From Polyangiaceae bacterium (GTDB lineage: Bacteria; Myxococcota_A; Polyangia; Polyangiales; Polyangiaceae), in NCBI GenBank assembly GCA_022842465.1, contig JALHPN010000009.1:1-64000 (forward strand): a DNA stretch of 64,000 nt, written 5' to 3'. Of this stretch, positions 61,795 to 64,000 are shown piece after piece (the first letter of the stretch is position 1; the number at the start of each line of letters is the position of its first letter). The notes beneath the pieces are model-generated. The model was not told where the DNA came from, did not search any database, and worked only from the letters and a program-made list of their open reading frames with translations. Position numbers and translations under genes: made by a program.

Positions 61795-63080
61795 GCCGCG
61801 TCATCCAGGCAGCGTACGTGGCGGTCGCCGCGTCCACGATCCTCCTCGTCGCGTGCAGCAAGGAGCGCCCCGAGGGTGGCGCGACGCTCGCCGCGACGGC
61901 CGAGAAGGCGCCGCCGGCGCCGGCGACGAACGCGGCCGTCCGGCCGAATTACTGGCAGGACATCGGCCCCCTCTTCCGAGACAAGTGCATCGACTGCCAC
62001 GGCGACGCGACCGCGGCCGGGTTCGTGTTGAGCTCGTACGACCACGTCCTCGCGCGCGCGTCGATGGTGCGCCACGCCGTCGCCGGGAGGCACATGCCTC
62101 CGTGGGGCATCGAGAGCGGCTGCGGGACGTTCGACCACGACCCGGGGCTCGCAGCCGATCAAGTCGCGCTCGTGACGACGTGGATCGACAACGGGATGCC
62201 CGAGGGGGACCCGCGGTCCGCGCCTCCGCCGACGCCGCGCAAGGAGCTCGTCCAGCCGCTCGCGGGGCCGCTGACGACCCTCTCGTTCGGGCAGGGCTAC
62301 GAGCCCGGACCCGGCGATGCCATCGACCGATGCTTCCTCGTCGAGGGCGCAGACGTCGCCGCGGGCTTCGTGACCGGTCTCTCGCTCCCGCGCGACGCGG
62401 GGCTGCGTCAGGTCACGCTGTTCGCCGTCGACACGGACTCTGCGGCCGATGCCGCTCGTGCGCTCGACGCCGCGGACGCCGAGCCGGGCTTCCGCTGCCC
62501 GACCCAGCGGCTCGCCAACACGCGCGTCCTCGCGTCGGTCACGTCCGGCGAGCCGGTTCTCCGTCTCCCCTCGGGGACGGGCTTCGCGCTCACCGCGAAG
62601 CAGCGGTTCATCGCTCAGACGCAGTTCGAGATCCTCTTCAGCGATCGCTCCATTCGACGGGGCGAGATCTCGCTCCTCGTCGAGGCGAACGCGCGGCCGG
62701 CCCGCTGGGTCGAGGTCCGAGCCGATGCCTCGAAGGTGAAGACGAACGAACGGGCCGCGACGATCGAGGAGTGGTCGGTCATCCAGGGGGCGGGGCAGGT
62801 CTACGGCGTGTACCCGTTCATGCGACGTCTCGCGACGAGCCTCCAGCTGCGGATCGACCGTCCGGAGGGGCGCGGAAGACGCTGCATGATCCAGCAGACT
62901 TCGTGGCAATATCCGATGCTCCGCGTGCCTCGCTTCTACACGAGCCCGATTCCTCTCGAGGCTGGGTCACTCGGTGTCCTCAGCTGTCGTTACAACACGC
63001 TGGAGTTTTCGGCGGTGGCTGCGGGCGTGAGCCGTGCCGTCGACGAGGAGTGCGCAGCGCTGCTTTACCTAGTCGACTGA
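61791..63080 (+). CDS. Mono-haem cytochrome c lipoprotein
   Basis: 429 residues. Lipobox LLVAC (C22), an Ala/Pro linker, then a cytochrome c domain with C66-x2-C69-H70 (CIDCH) and GRHMPPW, which probably supplies the axial Met. The remaining 290 residues are beta-rich, with FLVEGADVAAGFVTGLSLP; the pattern recalls the PHM-like monooxygenase domains that often follow such cytochromes, but His/Met copper ligands are not obvious. The ATG shares ATGA with the oxidase stop, so the oxidase and cytochrome are co-made and may form an electron-transfer pair. Confidence 0.8.
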   Translation: MSRVIQAAYVAVAASTILLVACSKERPEGGATLAATAEKAPPAPATNAAVRPNYWQDIGPLFRDKCIDCHGDATAAGFVLSSYDHVLARASMVRHAVAGRHMPPWGIESGCGTFDHDPGLAADQVALVTTWIDNGMPEGDPRSAPPPTPRKELVQPLAGPLTTLSFGQGYEPGPGDAIDRCFLVEGADVAAGFVTGLSLPRDAGLRQVTLFAVDTDSAADAARALDAADAEPGFRCPTQRLANTRVLASVTSGEPVLRLPSGTGFALTAKQRFIAQTQFEILFSDRSIRRGEISLLVEANARPARWVEVRADASKVKTNERAATIEEWSVIQGAGQVYGVYPFMRRLATSLQLRIDRPEGRGRRCMIQQTSWQYPMLRVPRFYTSPIPLEAGSLGVLSCRYNTLEFSAVAAGVSRAVDEECAALLYLVD

Positions 63081-63100
63081 GGCCGACCCTCGGGACCCTG

Positions 63101-64000
63101 ATGAGCCAACGGACCATCGCGATACTCGCAGCACTCTTGACGTTGCTCCTGCGGTCGTCGCGAGCGCTCGCGCAGCCGGCCGGCGACGTCCCGAAGCCCG
63201 CGCCCGCGGTGAACGGGGATCCCGCGAAGGCGGGGGCTCCGGCCGCCGGCGCCGCGAAGGCGGATCAGGGGAAGGGCAACGACGGGAGCGCCTCGTCGAT
63301 CTCGCCGACGGACGCGCCGAAGCCGGGCTACTCGGACGTCGGCGGCTGGGTCGTCGACGAGAAGGACCAGAAAGCCTGGCTCGTACCGTTCACGAACATC
63401 AGCCTCGACGCGCAGGGCTTCGCCGGCCCCGGCGTGTCCCGCTACATGCGCAACGACGGCACCGGCCTGCAGCCGGGCTTCGTCGCCTCGACGCTCCGCC
63501 TAGGTCTTCGCGGAAAGGTCGTGAAGAACTACTCGTACTTCCTGCTCTTCGACATGGGGAGCTCGAACGCGCAGGGGCCGCTCCAGACGCCGGTGTTCCG
63601 CGGCGGCTTCATCGATGCGTTCATCGGCTATCGCGTCAACGACTTGCTCCAGTTCCGCCTCGGCCACTACACGCCGCCCTTCGGCATCGAGGGAACGCGC
63701 GGACTGCCGGCCTACGACTTCATCCGGCAGAGCCGCACGAGCGCCCTCGCCACGGGCAAGGACACGGGCCTCACGGTGTTCGGCTACCCGGGGCCCTTCT
63801 TCTACGCGATCTCGCTGCTGAACGGTGAGGGCAACACCCTCCCTTCGGTCGACGGGCGCTTCGGCACGTTCGGTCGACTCGTGTATCGCGTCAATCCGAA
63901 CGGGACGAATCGCGCGCAGCTCGGCGTGTCCGGATCGCTCTCGGGGGGCGAGCCTTCCACGACGTTCCGCGCCGCGCCCCTCGCTGGCCTCAGTACGGAG
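63101..64000 (+). CDS. OprP/OprO-type porin (3'-truncated)
   Basis: The frame is open from the ATG at 63101 to the window edge (300 codons, no stop), so the C-terminus is missing. A signal peptide ends RALAQ (about residue 25). A Pro/Ala/Lys-rich spacer (26-75) is followed by beta-strands with phosphate-selective-porin features: LRLGLRGKVVKNYSYFLLFDMG, FIDAFIGYRVNDLLQFRLGHYTPPFGIE, YDFIRQSRTSALATGKDTGLTVFG. It would form an outer-membrane channel. It starts 20 bp after the cytochrome gene and is probably in the same operon. Confidence 0.82.
   Translation, partial: MSQRTIAILAALLTLLLRSSRALAQPAGDVPKPAPAVNGDPAKAGAPAAGAAKADQGKGNDGSASSISPTDAPKPGYSDVGGWVVDEKDQKAWLVPFTNISLDAQGFAGPGVSRYMRNDGTGLQPGFVASTLRLGLRGKVVKNYSYFLLFDMGSSNAQGPLQTPVFRGGFIDAFIGYRVNDLLQFRLGHYTPPFGIEGTRGLPAYDFIRQSRTSALATGKDTGLTVFGYPGPFFYAISLLNGEGNTLPSVDGRFGTFGRLVYRVNPNGTNRAQLGVSGSLSGGEPSTTFRAAPLAGLSTE

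Overview
The window is very GC-rich, with strong G/C at third codon positions and long antisense shadow frames. It looks like chromosomal DNA of a myxobacterium (Myxococcota, probably Polyangiales-like). The gene set points the same way: a bactofilin, FHA and zinc-ribbon Ser/Thr-kinase signalling proteins, a chemosensory operon with a HEAT-repeat protein, tandem histidine kinases, ScpA/ScpB, many small lipoproteins and a PKS/NRPS locus. No rRNA, tRNA, transposase, integrase or CRISPR array was seen. This placement is inference from content; no 16S gene is present.

Layout. 1-10.3 kb: the end of a tail-anchored Ala/Lys/Glu-repeat protein, a bactofilin, an MMPL/RND exporter translationally coupled to a GPI-mannosyltransferase-like GT22 enzyme, a small lipoprotein, free-methionine-R-sulfoxide reductase, a twin-FHA membrane protein, a YqiA-like hydrolase and a CinA/MoCF-domain protein. 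10.4-18.4 kb: one tightly overlapping chemosensory operon, cheY-cheA-cheW-cheW-HEAT-cheR-cheB, with no receptor gene. 18.4-28.8 kb: a PmbA/TldE protein, a small HTH protein, ScpB (ending in 35 consecutive Asp) and ScpA, a zinc-ribbon Ser/Thr kinase coupled to an outer-membrane barrel protein, a cyclophilin lipoprotein, an orphan FliR/SctT-type export protein and a MaoC-type hydratase. 28.8-44.4 kb: a GNAT-FAD oxidase fusion divergent from a thiolase, a DUF2452 protein, two tandem histidine kinases (the second with a degraded ATP site), a GNAT acetyltransferase, a fused Kal-Kce lysine-fermentation enzyme overlapping trpE, uppS-cdsA, and a glutamate dehydrogenase closed by a clear intrinsic terminator.

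44.6-64 kb is an accessory locus unlike the housekeeping DNA before it. It holds a di-haem cytochrome-peroxidase-like lipoprotein, a flavin monooxygenase and a 2164-residue hybrid megasynthase read as A-PCP-KS-AT-(degenerate DH)-ACP-TE. These are followed by two unusual lipoproteins (one with 36 Cys in about 245 residues), a solute-binding-protein-like lipoprotein without transporter partners, an MFS exporter, a SyrP-like Fe/2-oxoglutarate hydroxylase, a multicopper oxidase, a mono-haem lipoprotein and the start of a porin.

The flavin monooxygenase, megasynthase, MFS pump and SyrP-like hydroxylase look like the biosynthesis, tailoring and export core of an undescribed small metabolite built from one adenylated starter plus one malonate. 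The starter is probably not an ordinary alpha-amino acid, because the A-domain Asp that binds the alpha-amino group is replaced. The flanking cuproprotein and cytochrome genes may belong to the same locus or to an adjacent envelope redox module.
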